This document shows positions 34,623 to 46,157 of a stretch of DNA of 64,000 bases, one piece after another. How positions within the stretch are numbered: the stretch's first letter is position 1; every line of letters begins with the position of its first letter. A program made the position numbers and the translations under genes. The notes below the pieces were generated by a model. The model was not told the DNA's origin. It did not search any database and saw only the letters and a list, made by a program, of their open reading frames with translations. This stretch comes from Isoptericola sp. AK164. GTDB lineage: Bacteria; Actinomycetota; Actinomycetes; Actinomycetales; Cellulomonadaceae. The DNA lies in the NCBI RefSeq assembly GCF_029643425.1, contig NZ_CP119106.1:434001-498000 (forward strand). The letters are read 5' to 3'.

Positions 34623-35669
34623 TCAGAAGACCTGCGGAGCCACCCGCTCCGCCGCGACCACCCGGGGGCCCTTCGGCGTGCGCGCCACGTGCGCGACCAG
34701 CGCCTCGCCGGGCTCCAGGTACGGGTCGCGCCGGGGGAGCGTCGCCGCCACCGCCCGGCTCGAGTGCTGACCCAGCACGTCCAGCACCGTCGGCAGCACC
34801 GGGCGGTGCGTGCACAGCACCGAGGCCCGGTCCGCCTCCAGCAGGTCGCGCACGGCCGCGGCCACGCGCGCCGGGGACCGTTCGTGCTGGGCCTCGCCGA
34901 GGTTGTCGCTGTACTCCGGGCGCAGGTTCGCCGCGCGCACGTACGGGTCGATCGTCGTCGCGCACCGCTCCCAGCGGCTCGAGATCACCGCGTCCACGCC
35001 GTAGGAGGCCAGCACCGGCACGAGCGCGGCGGCCTGACCGTGCCCCAGCGGGGTCAGCGGACGGTCCTGCTCGACGCCGTACCAGTTCGTCCGCGGCAGG
35101 GCCCGGCCGTGCCGGACGATGACGACGGCGTGCGTGGCCAGCTGCCGGTCGCGGAACGCCTCGACCACGGCGTCCAGCGGCGCGCGGTCCGTGGGTCGGG
35201 TGAGGCGCTCGGCGGCGTCCTCGGCGTCGAGCCACTCCGCCTTGTCGATCTCCCGCTTGGACGCGGGGGCGATCGGGGTCCGCGCCGCCAGGGCGCGCGA
35301 GTCGCTCTTGGCCGAGGCGCGGCGCGCGGCCCAGTAGTGCACCCGCTTCACCCGGCCCTCCGGGGTCAGGTACTGCAGGCCGGGCAGCGGCAGACCCAGC
35401 ACGACGGGCTTGCCGGTCTCCTCGGTGACCTCCCGCACGGCGGTGGTCGCCAGCGACTCGCCCTCCTCGTGCTTGCCCTTGGGCCACGACCAGTCGTCGT
35501 AGCGGGGCCGGTGCACGAGCTGGACCTGCAGGCGGTCGTGGCGGATGCGCCACACGACCGCGCCGGCGGTCTGGATCACCGGGGCGTGCTGGACCGACGT
35601 CGGCCCCAGCGGGTCGACGAAGGGGGTCGCCGTGCGCAGCGCACGAGCGGAGTGCGACGTGGTGCTCAT
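34623..35669 (-). CDS. mutT1: MutT1-type Nudix hydrolase fused to histidine phosphatase domain
   Basis: 348 residues. The N-terminal Nudix domain has the full box at 65-86, GKHEEGESLATTAVREVTEE followed by TG. The C-terminal phosphoglycerate-mutase-like domain starts at HAVVIVRHGRALPRTNW, with nucleophile His187. This fusion is mycobacterial MutT1 (Rv2985), which degrades 8-oxo-GTP/8-oxo-dGTP and diadenosine polyphosphates, cleaning the nucleotide pool. It lies ten bases downstream of ppk in the same direction, as in M. tuberculosis, so the two are probably co-transcribed. Confidence 0.92.
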   Translation of the reverse strand: MSTTSHSARALRTATPFVDPLGPTSVQHAPVIQTAGAVVWRIRHDRLQVQLVHRPRYDDWSWPKGKHEEGESLATTAVREVTEETGKPVVLGLPLPGLQYLTPEGRVKRVHYWAARRASAKSDSRALAARTPIAPASKREIDKAEWLDAEDAAERLTRPTDRAPLDAVVEAFRDRQLATHAVVIVRHGRALPRTNWYGVEQDRPLTPLGHGQAAALVPVLASYGVDAVISSRWERCATTIDPYVRAANLRPEYSDNLGEAQHERSPARVAAAVRDLLEADRASVLCTHRPVLPTVLDVLGQHSSRAVAATLPRRDPYLEPGEALVAHVARTPKGPRVVAAERVAPQVF

Positions 35670-35679
35670 CGGGCGGGAC

Positions 35680-38016
35680 TCACCGCGAGCTCGGCGGACG
35701 ACGGCGGTGCCGGTCGACGAGCACGGACTGCAGGTCCACCGTGGGCTGGCCGTCCTCGTCCGCGACCTGACGACGCCAGGTGCCGTCCGGCAGCAGGTGC
35801 CACGAGGCGGTGCCGGACGACATGGAGTCGTTCATCAGCTCCAGCAGCTCCAGGATCTGGCCCTGGTCCGACACGCGGATGAGGGCCTCGACGCGGCGGT
35901 CCAGGTTGCGGTGCATGAGGTCGGCCGAGCCGATGAAGACCTCCGGGCCGCTGTCCGGTCCCTCGCCGATCGCGGGGCCCGCCGAGTTCGCGAACGCGAA
36001 GATCCGCGAGTGCTCCAGGAAGCGGCCGAGGATCGACCGGACGCGGACGTTCTCGCTCAGGCCGGGGACGCCGGGGCGCAGGGCGCAGATGCCGCGCACC
36101 ACCAGGTCCACCTTCACACCGGCCTGCGAGGCGCGGTACAGGGCGTCGATCGTGGCCTCGTCGACGGCGGAGTTCACCTTGATCTTGACCCAGGCCTCGT
36201 GCCCCGCCCGGGCCGCGTCGGCCTCGCGGTCGATCCGCTCGATCAGCCCGCTGCGCACCGTGCGCGGCGCCACGAGCAGGCGGTGGAACTTCGAGTGCGG
36301 CGCGTAGCCCGAGAGCTGGTTGAACAGCCGGGTCAGGTCCTGGCCCACGTCCGAGTCGCAGGTGAGCACGCCGTGGTCGGTGTACAGCCGGGCCGTCTTG
36401 GGGTGGTAGTTGCCGGTGCCGACGTGGCAGTAGCGGCGCAGCCCGTCGGACTCCTGGCGGACCACCAGGGACAGCTTGCAGTGGGTCTTGAGGCCCACGA
36501 TGCCGTAGACGACGTGGACGCCCGCCTCCTCGAGCTTGCGCGCCCAGGAGATGTTGGCCTGCTCGTCGAACCGGGCCTTGATCTCCACCAGGGCCAGCAC
36601 CTGCTTGCCCGCCTCGGCGGCGTCGATGAGGGCGTCCACGATGGGGGAGTCGCCCGAGGTGCGGTACAGCGTCTGCTTGATCGCCAGCACCTTGGGGTCG
36701 GCCGCGGCCTGCTCGAGGAAGGTCTGCACCGACGTCGAGAACGAGTCGTAGGGGTGGTGCAGGAGGACGTCCCGCTCGCGGATCGCGGCGAACACGTTGC
36801 CGGGCATCGCCGACTCCACCTCGGCGAGCTGGCGGTGCGTCGTCGGGACGAACGGCGGGTAGTGCAGCTCTGCGCGGTCGATGTCGGCCAGGACGTTGAG
36901 CCCGGTCAGGTCGAGCGGCCCGGGCAGCTGGTAGACCTCCTCCTCGACCACGCCGAGCTCGCGCACCAGCAGCTCGCGGATGCGCGGCGAGATCTCCTCG
37001 TGCAGCTCGAGGCGGACCGGCGGGCCGAAGCGGCGCCGCAGCAGCTCCTTCTCCATCGCCTGCAGGAGGTTCTCGGCGTCGTCCTCCTCGACCTCCACGT
37101 CCTCGTTGCGGGTGACGCGGAAGGTGTGGTGCTCCCGGATCTCCATCCCGGGGAAGAGGTAGTCCAGGTGCTGGGCGATGACCTCCTCCAGCGGGACGAA
37201 CGACTTCTGCGTCCCGCCCTTCTGGGTCGGCGTCGGGGCGCTCGGGCGGCCGCGGTCGTCCACCGCGATGAACCGGGGCAGCAGCGGCGGCACCTTGACC
37301 CGCGCGAAGTGCTCCTTGCCGGTCAGCGGGTTCGCCACCACGACGGCCAGGTTCAACGACAGCCCGGAGATGTACGGGAACGGGTGCGCCGGGTCCACCG
37401 CGAGCGGGGTCAGCACCGGGAAGATGTGCTTGCGGAAGAACTTGTTGAGCCGGTGCTGCTCCTTCTCGAGCAGCTCGTCCCAGTGCACGAGCGTGATGCC
37501 CTCGTCGTGCAGCGCCGGCGCCACGTCGTCGCGGAACACGCGGGCGTGCCGGTCCATCAGCTCGTGGGCCCGCAGCCCGATGCCCTCGAGCACCTCGCGC
37601 GGGCTGAGGCCCGAGGCGGCCGTCACGGCGATGCCGGTGGCGATGCGGCGCTTGAGGCCGGCGACCCGGACCATGAAGAACTCGTCCAGGTTGGAGGCGA
37701 AGATCGCCAGGAACCGCACCCGCTCCAGCAGCGGCAGCGACTCGTCCTCGGCCAGCTCCAGCACGCGCTCGTTGAAGGCGAGCCAGCTCAGCTCGCGGTC
37801 CGCGAACCGGTCCTCGGGGAGCTCCGGCTGCGCCAGCGACTCCTCCACGACCTGGTCGCGGTCGGGCTCCTCGGCGATGTGCTCCGCGATGTGGGCGGCG
37901 AGCTCGGGATCCATCCGTCGGGGTCCTGCCTTCGCGGTCGTGCGGGTCTCGGACGAGGTCGTGGTCGCGGCAGCGACGAACCGGCCGCGGGCGTCGCGCG
38001 GACGCGCCGAGGACAT
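35680..38016 (-). CDS. ppk1: Polyphosphate kinase 1
   Basis: Makes polyphosphate from ATP reversibly at the membrane face. 778 residues. After an Ala/Arg/Thr-rich N-terminal extension come [20 protein letters not shown] (N domain), [13 protein letters not shown], the head-domain region, then catalytic C1/C2 segments [40 protein letters not shown] with the phospho-accepting His, and [20 protein letters not shown]. The start is put at ATG 38016 because CAGGAT lies five bases upstream; ATGs at 38031 and 38040 are alternatives. Neighbours mutT1 and mshD link it to nucleotide and redox maintenance. Confidence 0.95.
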   Translation of the reverse strand: MSSARPRDARGRFVAAATTTSSETRTTAKAGPRRMDPELAAHIAEHIAEEPDRDQVVEESLAQPELPEDRFADRELSWLAFNERVLELAEDESLPLLERVRFLAIFASNLDEFFMVRVAGLKRRIATGIAVTAASGLSPREVLEGIGLRAHELMDRHARVFRDDVAPALHDEGITLVHWDELLEKEQHRLNKFFRKHIFPVLTPLAVDPAHPFPYISGLSLNLAVVVANPLTGKEHFARVKVPPLLPRFIAVDDRGRPSAPTPTQKGGTQKSFVPLEEVIAQHLDYLFPGMEIREHHTFRVTRNEDVEVEEDDAENLLQAMEKELLRRRFGPPVRLELHEEISPRIRELLVRELGVVEEEVYQLPGPLDLTGLNVLADIDRAELHYPPFVPTTHRQLAEVESAMPGNVFAAIRERDVLLHHPYDSFSTSVQTFLEQAAADPKVLAIKQTLYRTSGDSPIVDALIDAAEAGKQVLALVEIKARFDEQANISWARKLEEAGVHVVYGIVGLKTHCKLSLVVRQESDGLRRYCHVGTGNYHPKTARLYTDHGVLTCDSDVGQDLTRLFNQLSGYAPHSKFHRLLVAPRTVRSGLIERIDREADAARAGHEAWVKIKVNSAVDEATIDALYRASQAGVKVDLVVRGICALRPGVPGLSENVRVRSILGRFLEHSRIFAFANSAGPAIGEGPDSGPEVFIGSADLMHRNLDRRVEALIRVSDQGQILELLELMNDSMSSGTASWHLLPDGTWRRQVADEDGQPTVDLQSVLVDRHRRRPPSSR

Positions 38017-38086
38017 GGTGGATCCTGTCATAGGCTCCATCGTGGCACTGATTGGTGAACGGCGGGTGACGTGGCCGCGGTGCGTG

Positions 38087-39025
38087 TCAGGGCCGGGCGT
38101 ACTGCACGTCGACGGCGGCCCGGGTGAAGCCGGCCCGCTCGTAGGTGCGCAGCGCGGGGGTGTTGTCCCCCTCGACGTACAGCACGGCCCGGGTGCAGCC
38201 CACCGCGGCGAGGTGGTGCAGGCCCGCCTGCGTCAGGAGCCGCCCCAGCCCGTGGCCCTGCGTCGCCGGGTCGATCCCGAGGGCGTAGATCTCGCCGTCG
38301 GCCTGCCCCGCGGGCTGGTCGGTGGGCACCTTCGTCCACACGAACCCGGCCAGGCCCCCGTCGGGCCGGTCGAGCAGCAGGAAGCCCTCGGCGTCGAACC
38401 ACGGCTCGGCCGTGCGGGCGTGCAGGTCGTCCAGCCCCAGTCGTCCCTGCTCGGGGTGGTCGGCGAACGCGAGCGCGTTGAGCGAGACCCAGGCGCCGTC
38501 GTCCTCCCCGGCCCGGAAGGGGCGCAGCGTGTAGCCGTCGGGCACCTCGGGAGCGTCGCCCGTCCCGTCGAGGGGCCGGGCCAGGAACAACAGCTCGCGC
38601 ACGACGTCGTACCCGCGGGCCTCGGCGAAGGCGCGGGCGGCCGGCACGTCGCCGTGCGCCCACACCCGCAGCGGCTTGCCGCGCTGGTCCGGGGTGCCGG
38701 AACGCTCCGGGAGCCGTGCGTCGCGCTCCGCGGTCCGCAGCAGCAGAGTGCCCACCCCGCCGCGGCGGTGCTCCGGGTGGACGACCAGCTCCGTGCTGGC
38801 CACGTCGCCGCCCCGGTCCACCTGCAGGTAGCCGACGGTCCCGCCGGACCGCGCGTGCACGACGGCGTGGGTCAGGTCGGGGCCGTCGTCACCCAGCCGC
38901 AGCAGCGGCTGCTCGGACAGCGGGTCGACGCCGTCGTGGGCGGCGGCCTGCGCGGCCAGGGCGCGCACGGCGTCCTGCTCGGACGGGGACAGGGGGCCGA
39001 TCTCGATCGGGACGGGGAGTCGCAC
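38087..39025 (-). CDS. mshD: Mycothiol synthase
   Basis: Transfers acetyl from acetyl-CoA to Cys-GlcN-Ins, the last step of mycothiol synthesis, so the organism should use mycothiol as its main thiol. 312 residues with two GNAT domains. The first contains [20 protein letters not shown], and the second contains [20 protein letters not shown] and [20 protein letters not shown]. Between them [20 protein letters not shown] is the MshD-specific segment. The GTG at 39025 follows CACAAT by six bases, suggesting a leaderless start. ppk1 follows downstream after 70 bases. Confidence 0.94.
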   Translation of the reverse strand: MRLPVPIEIGPLSPSEQDAVRALAAQAAAHDGVDPLSEQPLLRLGDDGPDLTHAVVHARSGGTVGYLQVDRGGDVASTELVVHPEHRRGGVGTLLLRTAERDARLPERSGTPDQRGKPLRVWAHGDVPAARAFAEARGYDVVRELLFLARPLDGTGDAPEVPDGYTLRPFRAGEDDGAWVSLNALAFADHPEQGRLGLDDLHARTAEPWFDAEGFLLLDRPDGGLAGFVWTKVPTDQPAGQADGEIYALGIDPATQGHGLGRLLTQAGLHHLAAVGCTRAVLYVEGDNTPALRTYERAGFTRAAVDVQYARP

Positions 39026-39112
39026 CCGTCCATTGTGGACCGACGGCGGTGTCCGGGGGAGCCCGGCTGCTGCGCCGACCGGTGGTGCCGACCGGTGGTA
39101 GCGTCCGGCGCC

Positions 39113-39877
39113 ATGGCGATCGGCGCACCCGTGGAGCTGTGGCCGGAGGCGCGCCGGCTCGTGGAGGCGTTGTCCCCCGAGCTCGTCGACCTGCTCGACG
39201 AGATGACCGGCACCATGTTCTGCGCGAAGGACGTCACCGGCCGCTACGTCCTGGTCGACCGGACCTTCGTGGACCGGGCGAACCGGCGTTCGCCGCGCGA
39301 CGTCGTCGGACGCACCCCGGCCGAGCTGTTCGCGCCCGAGCTCGCCGCGCGGTACGAGGAGCAGGACGACCGGGTGCTGCGCGAGGTCTGGCCGCTGCGC
39401 AACGAGCTGGAGCTGATCCGCCGGCCCGGCGGGGTGCCGGGGTGGTACCTGACGACGAAGCTGCCGGTGCAGCGCGACGGCGTCGTGCTCGGGCTCGTGT
39501 CGACCTCGCGCGACCTGGGCACCCGCGACGTGCACGACCAGGTGATCGGGTCGATGGCGCGGGTCGTGGAGGTGGTCGAGGAGCGCCTCGGGGTGGGGGT
39601 GACGCAGGCCGAGCTCGCGCAGGTCGCCGGCTGCACGCCCGGGGCGCTGGAGCGGCGGATGCGCCGCGTGTTCGGGCTGACGCCGAAGCAGTTCGTGCTG
39701 CGGGCGCGGGTCGACCACGCCACCACGCTGCTCACCCGGACCGACCTGGCCCTCGCGGACGTCGCGGTGCGCGCCGGGTTCTACGACCAGCCGTCGTTCA
39801 CCCGGACGTTCGTGCGGCTGACGGGGGAGACGCCGTCGGTGTACCGCCGCACCAGCCGGGCGCTCGCCGCCGAGTAG
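39113..39877 (+). CDS. AraC-family regulator with N-terminal PAS domain
   Basis: 254 residues. Residues about 20-140 form a PAS fold: [40 protein letters not shown] and [12 protein letters not shown]. The C-terminal AraC double helix-turn-helix has [20 protein letters not shown] and [20 protein letters not shown], ending [12 protein letters not shown]-AraC pairs sense small ligands or redox state; the target is unknown. TAGCGT (39099-39104) lies eight bases before the ATG. It converges with acs, 218 bases away, and is divergent from mshD. Confidence 0.87.
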   Translation: MAIGAPVELWPEARRLVEALSPELVDLLDEMTGTMFCAKDVTGRYVLVDRTFVDRANRRSPRDVVGRTPAELFAPELAARYEEQDDRVLREVWPLRNELELIRRPGGVPGWYLTTKLPVQRDGVVLGLVSTSRDLGTRDVHDQVIGSMARVVEVVEERLGVGVTQAELAQVAGCTPGALERRMRRVFGLTPKQFVLRARVDHATTLLTRTDLALADVAVRAGFYDQPSFTRTFVRLTGETPSVYRRTSRALAAE

Positions 39878-39916
39878 GCGCGGCGCGCCGGGGTGCCGGG
39901 CGCCCGCCTGGCCGCC

Positions 39917-39948
39917 CGACCGCCCGGTCCCGCGACCGCCCGGTCCCG
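39917..39948. repeat. Two tandem 16-bp units
   Basis: CGACCGCCCGGTCCCG occurs twice without spacer (39917-39932, 39933-39948), directly before the inverted repeat. Confidence 0.8.
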
Positions 39949-40017
39949 CGAGATCGACCCACCCGTATCGAGATCGACTCATGGTGGGTCGATCTCGGTA
40001 CGGATGGGTCGATCTCG
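39949..40017. repeat. Iteron-like imperfect inverted repeat
   Basis: Two 30-bp arms (39949-39978 and 39988-40017) match at 28 of 30 positions around a 9-base spacer. Each arm holds two copies of GAGATCGAC, giving four units, two per orientation. It lies between the converging AraC/PAS and acs genes. It could be a bidirectional terminator, a protein-binding array or a dispersed repeat. Confidence 0.75.
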
Positions 40018-40028
40018 GCGTCAGGCGT

Positions 40029-40095
40029 GCTCGCTCCGGGTCAGTCCTCGGTCCGGATGGTCGGACTGGCCCTGCGCTCGCAGGCTCGCTCCGGG

Positions 40096-40104
<9 letters not shown>
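40029..40104. repeat. Direct repeat of the acs 3' end
   Basis: A 21-bp sequence, GCTCGCTCCGGGTCAGTCCT plus C, occurs at 40029-40049 and 40084-40104, 55 bases apart. The second copy contains the acs stop codon; the first is a spare copy behind it. This looks like a short tandem duplication. Confidence 0.75.
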
Positions 40105-42093
<1,989 letters not shown>

Positions 42094-42543
42094 TGGGTTC
42101 CTCCGCGTCGTCGCGTTCCGTCCGTCAGGCGTGCCTCTCCGGGCCGCACACCGGCGAGTCTAGACCCGGAAGGTGGGCGGGATCACGCCGGAGCAGCATA
42201 TAGTGAGGAAACCTCATTAATTGTCGTCCGGGCGCCGTCCCGCGAGCGGTCGACCCGGTGCGCCGAGCGGTCGGATCCGTCGGCGGACGGTCCGCGACAG
42301 CCGGCCCCGCGGGGCACCGGGACAGGCCGGCAGGGCCCCGACGACGGGAACGGCGTCCGCCCCGTGGGACGAACGCCGCTCTCGCCGGACGAGCCACGGG
42401 TAACAGGCGCCTGCTCCTCGATCGTCGTACCGGGTCCAGCCCGCTCGACGAGTCCTCGACGTGGACTTCCAGAGCGTGGGTCCCGCGGTCCGTCCTGGTG
42501 TCTCCATGGAACGCCCGGACGAGCCCCACCGCAAGTGCCACCG
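42094..42543 (-). promoter_or_regulatory. acs upstream region with AT-rich palindrome
   Basis: A 450-base stretch without a convincing gene; short open frames exist but are Arg/Pro/Gly-rich and lack ribosome binding sites. The exception in composition is 42195-42225. There TGAGG-AAA-CCTCA (42204-42216) extends to a 19-bp palindrome at 42201-42219 with one mismatched pair. On the minus strand it runs into TATATG, a likely -10 element for acs, about 110 bases before the start codon. A regulator of acetate metabolism could bind here. I see nothing else in the region. Confidence 0.5.
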
Positions 42544-43377
42544 TCAGGCCGTCGCGCGGCCGTCGCGGCGGCGACGCCACCACCAGGCCAGACCCGCGGC
42601 ACCCAGCAGCCCGACCGCCGCGAGGACCGGGCCGACGCGCACCCGCGGTCGCAGCGCGACGGGCCGGGTGAAGGTCAGCATCCCCCACCCGTTCTCCGCG
42701 GCGAGGCGGCGCAGGACCCGGTCGGGGTTGACCGCGTGCCCGTGGCCGACGGCCGACAGCATCGGCGCGTCGGTGATCGAGTCGGAGTAGGCGTAGCAGC
42801 GCTCCAGGTCGTAGCCGCGCTTGGCCGCCAGGTCACGGATCGCCGTCGCCTTGTTCTCCCCGTAGGCGTAGAAGTCGATCTCCCCGGTGAAGCGGCCGTC
42901 CGCGACGGCCAGCCGGGTGGCGATGACGTGGTCCGCACCGAGCATCGCCGCGATCGGCTCGACCAGCTCGGTGCCCGACGCCGAGACCACCACGACGTCG
43001 TGCCCGGCCTCGTGGTGCTCGGCCATCAGCTCGACGGCCTCGGCGTACACGTACGGGTCGATGTGCTCGTGCACGGTCTCGGCCACGATCTGCGTCACCT
43101 TGGCCACCTCCCACCCGGTCGCGAGCTCGGAGAGGTGCTGGCGCATCCGCTCGGTCTGGTCGGCGTCGGCGCTGCCGACCAGGAACAGGAAGTGCGCGTA
43201 CGCGCTGCGCAGCACGTCCCCGCGCGTCAGCAGGCCGCCGGCGAGGAACGACGTGGAGAAGGCCGCGGTGGAGCTGGTGGCGATGATCGTCTTGTCCAGA
43301 TCGAAGAACGCGGCCACCCGACGACCGGCCGACGCCCTGCCCCCGTGCTGCCGTGGATCCAGCGGCGAGGTGCTCAT
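42544..43377 (-). CDS. HAD-superfamily IB hydrolase with C-terminal membrane helix
   Basis: 277 residues. FFDLDKTIIATSSTAAF holds the nucleophile Asp26 and Asp28; VVVVSASGTELVEPIAAMLG is motif II; CYAYSDSITDAPMLSAVGHG is motif IV. The group (SerB/CicA-like) includes phosphoserine and lysophospholipid phosphatases; the substrate here is unknown. A single hydrophobic helix at about 249-265 with an Arg-rich end (WWWRRRRDGRATA) should anchor it in the membrane. It lies divergently from the Tad genes, as Rv3661 does from Rv3660c. Confidence 0.88.
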   Translation of the reverse strand: MSTSPLDPRQHGGRASAGRRVAAFFDLDKTIIATSSTAAFSTSFLAGGLLTRGDVLRSAYAHFLFLVGSADADQTERMRQHLSELATGWEVAKVTQIVAETVHEHIDPYVYAEAVELMAEHHEAGHDVVVVSASGTELVEPIAAMLGADHVIATRLAVADGRFTGEIDFYAYGENKATAIRDLAAKRGYDLERCYAYSDSITDAPMLSAVGHGHAVNPDRVLRRLAAENGWGMLTFTRPVALRPRVRVGPVLAAVGLLGAAGLAWWWRRRRDGRATA

Positions 43378-43501
43378 GGGGGCGAGCCTAGCGCCGTCGG
43401 CCGCCGGGTCGGCAGGACGGCGGCGCGCCCGCGGCGGGTCACCCCCGGCCCGCCGCCGTCCCCAGAACGACCCGGCACCCCGGGTCCTGCGCACCGGGGT
43501 G

Positions 43502-43520
43502 CCGTGCCCGCCCGGCACGG
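43502..43520 (+). other. Hairpin just before the TadZ-like start
   Basis: CCGTGCC-CGCCC-GGCACGG (7-bp stem) ends eight bases before the ATG at 43529, where a ribosome binding site would be expected. It may lower translation or act as an attenuator. Confidence 0.35.
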
Positions 43521-43528
43521 TGGCGGGC

Positions 43529-44344
43529 ATGGAGACAGCCACCGCACCCGTCGCCGCCGGCGCGCCGGCGGGCCCCGTCCCCGGAGGGACGTCGGCCGGA
43601 CCGCCGGCGTGCGGTCGGCTGATCGGCGTCGTCGGAGCCTGCGGAGGAGCCGGCGCCAGCGTGCTCGCGGCCGCACTGGCCCGCACCCTGCGTCGCCGGG
43701 TCGGGGCGACCGCCCTCGTCGACCTCGACGTCCCCGGCCCCGGACTGGACGTGCTCCTGGGCGTCGACGCCGCGCCGGGCGCCCGCTGGGCCGATCTCGC
43801 CGACGCCCGCGGCACCGTCGACGGCGGCTCGCTCGTCGCGGCGCTGCCGCGCTGGGGAGCCGTCCCCGTGCTCTCCGGCGCGCATCGTGACCCCACGGCC
43901 CCGGCCGACCCGGTCGTGCTGGACACGACCACGGCGCTGCTGCGCACCGGGCACCGTGTCGTCCTCGACCTGCCGCGTCCCGTCGGCCGGACGGCCTCGG
44001 CGCTGTCGCTGGCCGGTGCGGCCGACGTCGTCGTGCTCGTGACCCCGCTGCGCACCGCCGGTGCGGCCGGGGCCCTGGCGACGGCTCGCCAGCTCGCCGA
44101 GGCCGGGACCCCGCGCGTGGTGCCCGTCGCGTGCCGCCCCGCCCCCGGACGGGTCGACGAGCGCGAGCTCGGTCGGCTCCTCGGACTCGCCGTGGCGGCC
44201 ACGGTCGGGTGGGATCCCCGGCTGGCCGCCCAGGTCGAACGCGGCCACGGACCGCGCACCGGGCGCCGCACGCCGCTGGGCCGCGCGGCGGACCGGCTCG
44301 TCGAGCTCCTGCCGCAGCCGTCGGACCACCGGGGTGCGGCATGA
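43529..44344 (+). CDS. TadZ/CpaE-like (Ssd-type) ATPase-fold protein
   Basis: 271 residues. A Gly/Ala-rich N-terminus is followed by LIGVVGACGGAGASVLAAAL, a deviant Walker A of the MinD/CpaE type, then TALVDLDVPGPGLDVLLGVD and VVLDLPRPVGRTASALSLAG. It corresponds to the actinobacterial CpaE homologue at this locus (Rv3660c, Ssd in M. tuberculosis), which positions the pilus machine or affects septum placement. The classical GKT/S of Walker A is altered to GAS, so ATP hydrolysis is doubtful. The stop overlaps the tadA start (ATGA). Confidence 0.85.
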   Translation: METATAPVAAGAPAGPVPGGTSAGPPACGRLIGVVGACGGAGASVLAAALARTLRRRVGATALVDLDVPGPGLDVLLGVDAAPGARWADLADARGTVDGGSLVAALPRWGAVPVLSGAHRDPTAPADPVVLDTTTALLRTGHRVVLDLPRPVGRTASALSLAGAADVVVLVTPLRTAGAAGALATARQLAEAGTPRVVPVACRPAPGRVDERELGRLLGLAVAATVGWDPRLAAQVERGHGPRTGRRTPLGRAADRLVELLPQPSDHRGAA

Positions 44345-45504
44345 CGACGCTCGACGGCCGACTCCTGCACGACGTCCGCGCCCGCCTCGGCGGCGCCGAC
44401 CGCACGGCGCCACCCGGCGAGGCCGACGTCGCCGCCGCACTGCGCTCCACCGGACGCGTCCTCGGGTCCGACGCGCTGACCGACCTCGCCCGCGCAGCCC
44501 GTGCCGAGCTCGTCGGCGCCGGACCGCTGCAGCCGCTGCTCGACGGCCCGGGTGTCACGGACGTCCTCGTCAACGGGCCCGAGGAGGTCTGGGTCGACCG
44601 CGGCGACGGACTCGAACGGGCCGACCTGGCGTTCCCCTCGCCCGACGCCGTGCGCGAGCTGGCGGTCCGGATGGCCGCCGTCGCGGGCCAGCGGCTCGAC
44701 GACGCCAGCCCCGTCGTCGACGCCCGCCTGCCCGACGGCACCCGGCTGCACGCCGCGGTCGCCCCCGTGGCACCGGTCGGCGCGGCCATCGCCCTGCGGG
44801 TGCTGCGGCAGGCCACCTTCGACCTCGAGGCCCTGGCCGCGCACGGCACCGTCCCGGACCCCTGGCTGCCCGTGCTGCACGGCCTCGTCCGGCGCCGGGC
44901 CAACCTGCTGGTCACCGGTGGCACCGGGACGGGCAAGACGACGCTGCTCGCCGCGCTGCTCGGCCGGGTCCCGCACGACGAACGCCTGCTCACCGTCGAG
45001 GAGGCGCGCGAGCTCGCCCCCGTCCACCCGCACGTGCTGGCGCTCGCGGCACGCCGGCCCAACGTCGAGGGGGTCGGCGAGATCACCCTCGCCGACCTCG
45101 TGCGCGGCGCCCTGCGCATGCGGCCGGACCGGATCGTGCTCGGCGAGTGCCGCGGGGCCGAGGTGCGCGAGCTGCTCCTGGCCCTGAACACCGGGCACGA
45201 CGGCGGCATGGCCACCGTGCACGCCAACGCCGCCGAGCACGTACCCGCGCGGCTCGAGGCCCTGGCCGCGCTGGCCGGCATGTCACGCGCCGCGGTCGCC
45301 GCGCAGGCCGCCGCCGCGCTCGACGTGGTGCTGCACCTGCGGCGGTACCGCGGCCGGCGCCACCTCGCCCAGATCGCCACCGTCAGCCGCTCCGAGCGCG
45401 GCGACCTGCAGGTGGCGCCCGTGGCGTCCTGGCGCGGGCCCGGCCGGACGGATCCCGAGACCGACGCCGCGTGGGACGCGCTGCGGGAACGGTGGGCGTC
45501 GTGA
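44341..45504 (+). CDS. tadA: TadA-type secretion/pilus ATPase
   Basis: 387 residues of the VirB11/CpaF family. N-terminal GVTDVLVNGPEEVWVDRGDG, Walker A GGTGTGKTT at 193-201, Walker B region MRPDRIVLGECRGAEVRELL, and the His box DGGMATVHANAAEHVPARLE are all present. It powers assembly of the Flp/Tad pilus or pseudopilus from the cytosolic side. It corresponds to the ATPase next to the MrfA-type helicase in many actinobacteria. Coupled to its neighbours by 4-nt overlaps (ATGA upstream, GTGA downstream). Confidence 0.93.
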   Translation: MTTLDGRLLHDVRARLGGADRTAPPGEADVAAALRSTGRVLGSDALTDLARAARAELVGAGPLQPLLDGPGVTDVLVNGPEEVWVDRGDGLERADLAFPSPDAVRELAVRMAAVAGQRLDDASPVVDARLPDGTRLHAAVAPVAPVGAAIALRVLRQATFDLEALAAHGTVPDPWLPVLHGLVRRRANLLVTGGTGTGKTTLLAALLGRVPHDERLLTVEEARELAPVHPHVLALAARRPNVEGVGEITLADLVRGALRMRPDRIVLGECRGAEVRELLLALNTGHDGGMATVHANAAEHVPARLEALAALAGMSRAAVAAQAAAALDVVLHLRRYRGRRHLAQIATVSRSERGDLQVAPVASWRGPGRTDPETDAAWDALRERWAS

Positions 45505-46157
45505 CCGGGCTGCTCGCGGGACTGTGCGTGACGTGCGCGGTGTGGTGCGTCGCGGCTCCCGGTGGTCGCCGTGCCACCGACCTTCTCGGCCCGTCGCACC
45601 GCGCGGGCGGACGACGCTGGTGGTGGCCGCGCCGGGCCGGGGGGAGCTCCGGAGCACCGGACCGGGTCCGCGTGGCACTGGCCCAGGTGGTCGCGCTCCT
45701 GCGGGCGGGCTCCCCGCCCGCCGCGGCCTGGGCCCGTGGCCTGGACGTCCCCACCGGCGCCGACGGGGTGCCGGAGGCCGGACGTCTCGCCGAGGTGCTC
45801 ACCGAGCCGCGCCGGACGGCGGCCGTGCTGGCCGGCGCCCGGCTGTCCCGGGACGTCGGGGCGCCGCTCGGGCAGGTGCTGGAGGCGGTGGCGGACGCCC
45901 TGGTGGCCGAGGACGAGGCCGCGGGCGAGCGGGACGCCGCCCTGGCGGGTCCGCAGACCACGGCACGGGTCCTGGCCTGGCTGCCCGTGCTGGGGGTGCT
46001 GCTCGGCGCGGTGCTCGGCGCCGACCCGGTCGGCACCGCTGCCGACGGCGGGCTCGGGACCGCCGCCGTCGTCGCCGGGACGGTGTCGCTGGCCGTCGGC
46101 CGGTGGTGGACGGCGCGCCTGGTGGGCGAGGCCCGGCGGGCCGGGGCGGAACCGTGA
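45501..46157 (+). CDS. TadB-like pilus platform membrane protein
   Basis: 218 residues. N-terminal helix (about 2-20), a cytosolic GspF-like part VRVALAQVVALLRAGSPPAA through RDVGAPLGQVLEAVADALVA, and two C-terminal helices (about 158-175 and 184-200). This is the shortened TadB of actinobacterial Tad loci (Rv3658c position). It forms the inner-membrane platform with TadC. The GTG at 45501 overlaps the tadA stop, and its stop overlaps the tadC start. Confidence 0.82.
   Translation: MTGLLAGLCVTCAVWCVAAPGGRRATDLLGPSHRAGGRRWWWPRRAGGSSGAPDRVRVALAQVVALLRAGSPPAAAWARGLDVPTGADGVPEAGRLAEVLTEPRRTAAVLAGARLSRDVGAPLGQVLEAVADALVAEDEAAGERDAALAGPQTTARVLAWLPVLGVLLGAVLGADPVGTAADGGLGTAAVVAGTVSLAVGRWWTARLVGEARRAGAEP

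Noticed and set aside
42125-42688. Open frames of 60 to 187 codons between acs and the HAD gene
   Set aside because: They have no ribosome site, overlap each other on both strands and show Arg/Pro/Gly-rich composition typical of non-coding high-GC DNA.
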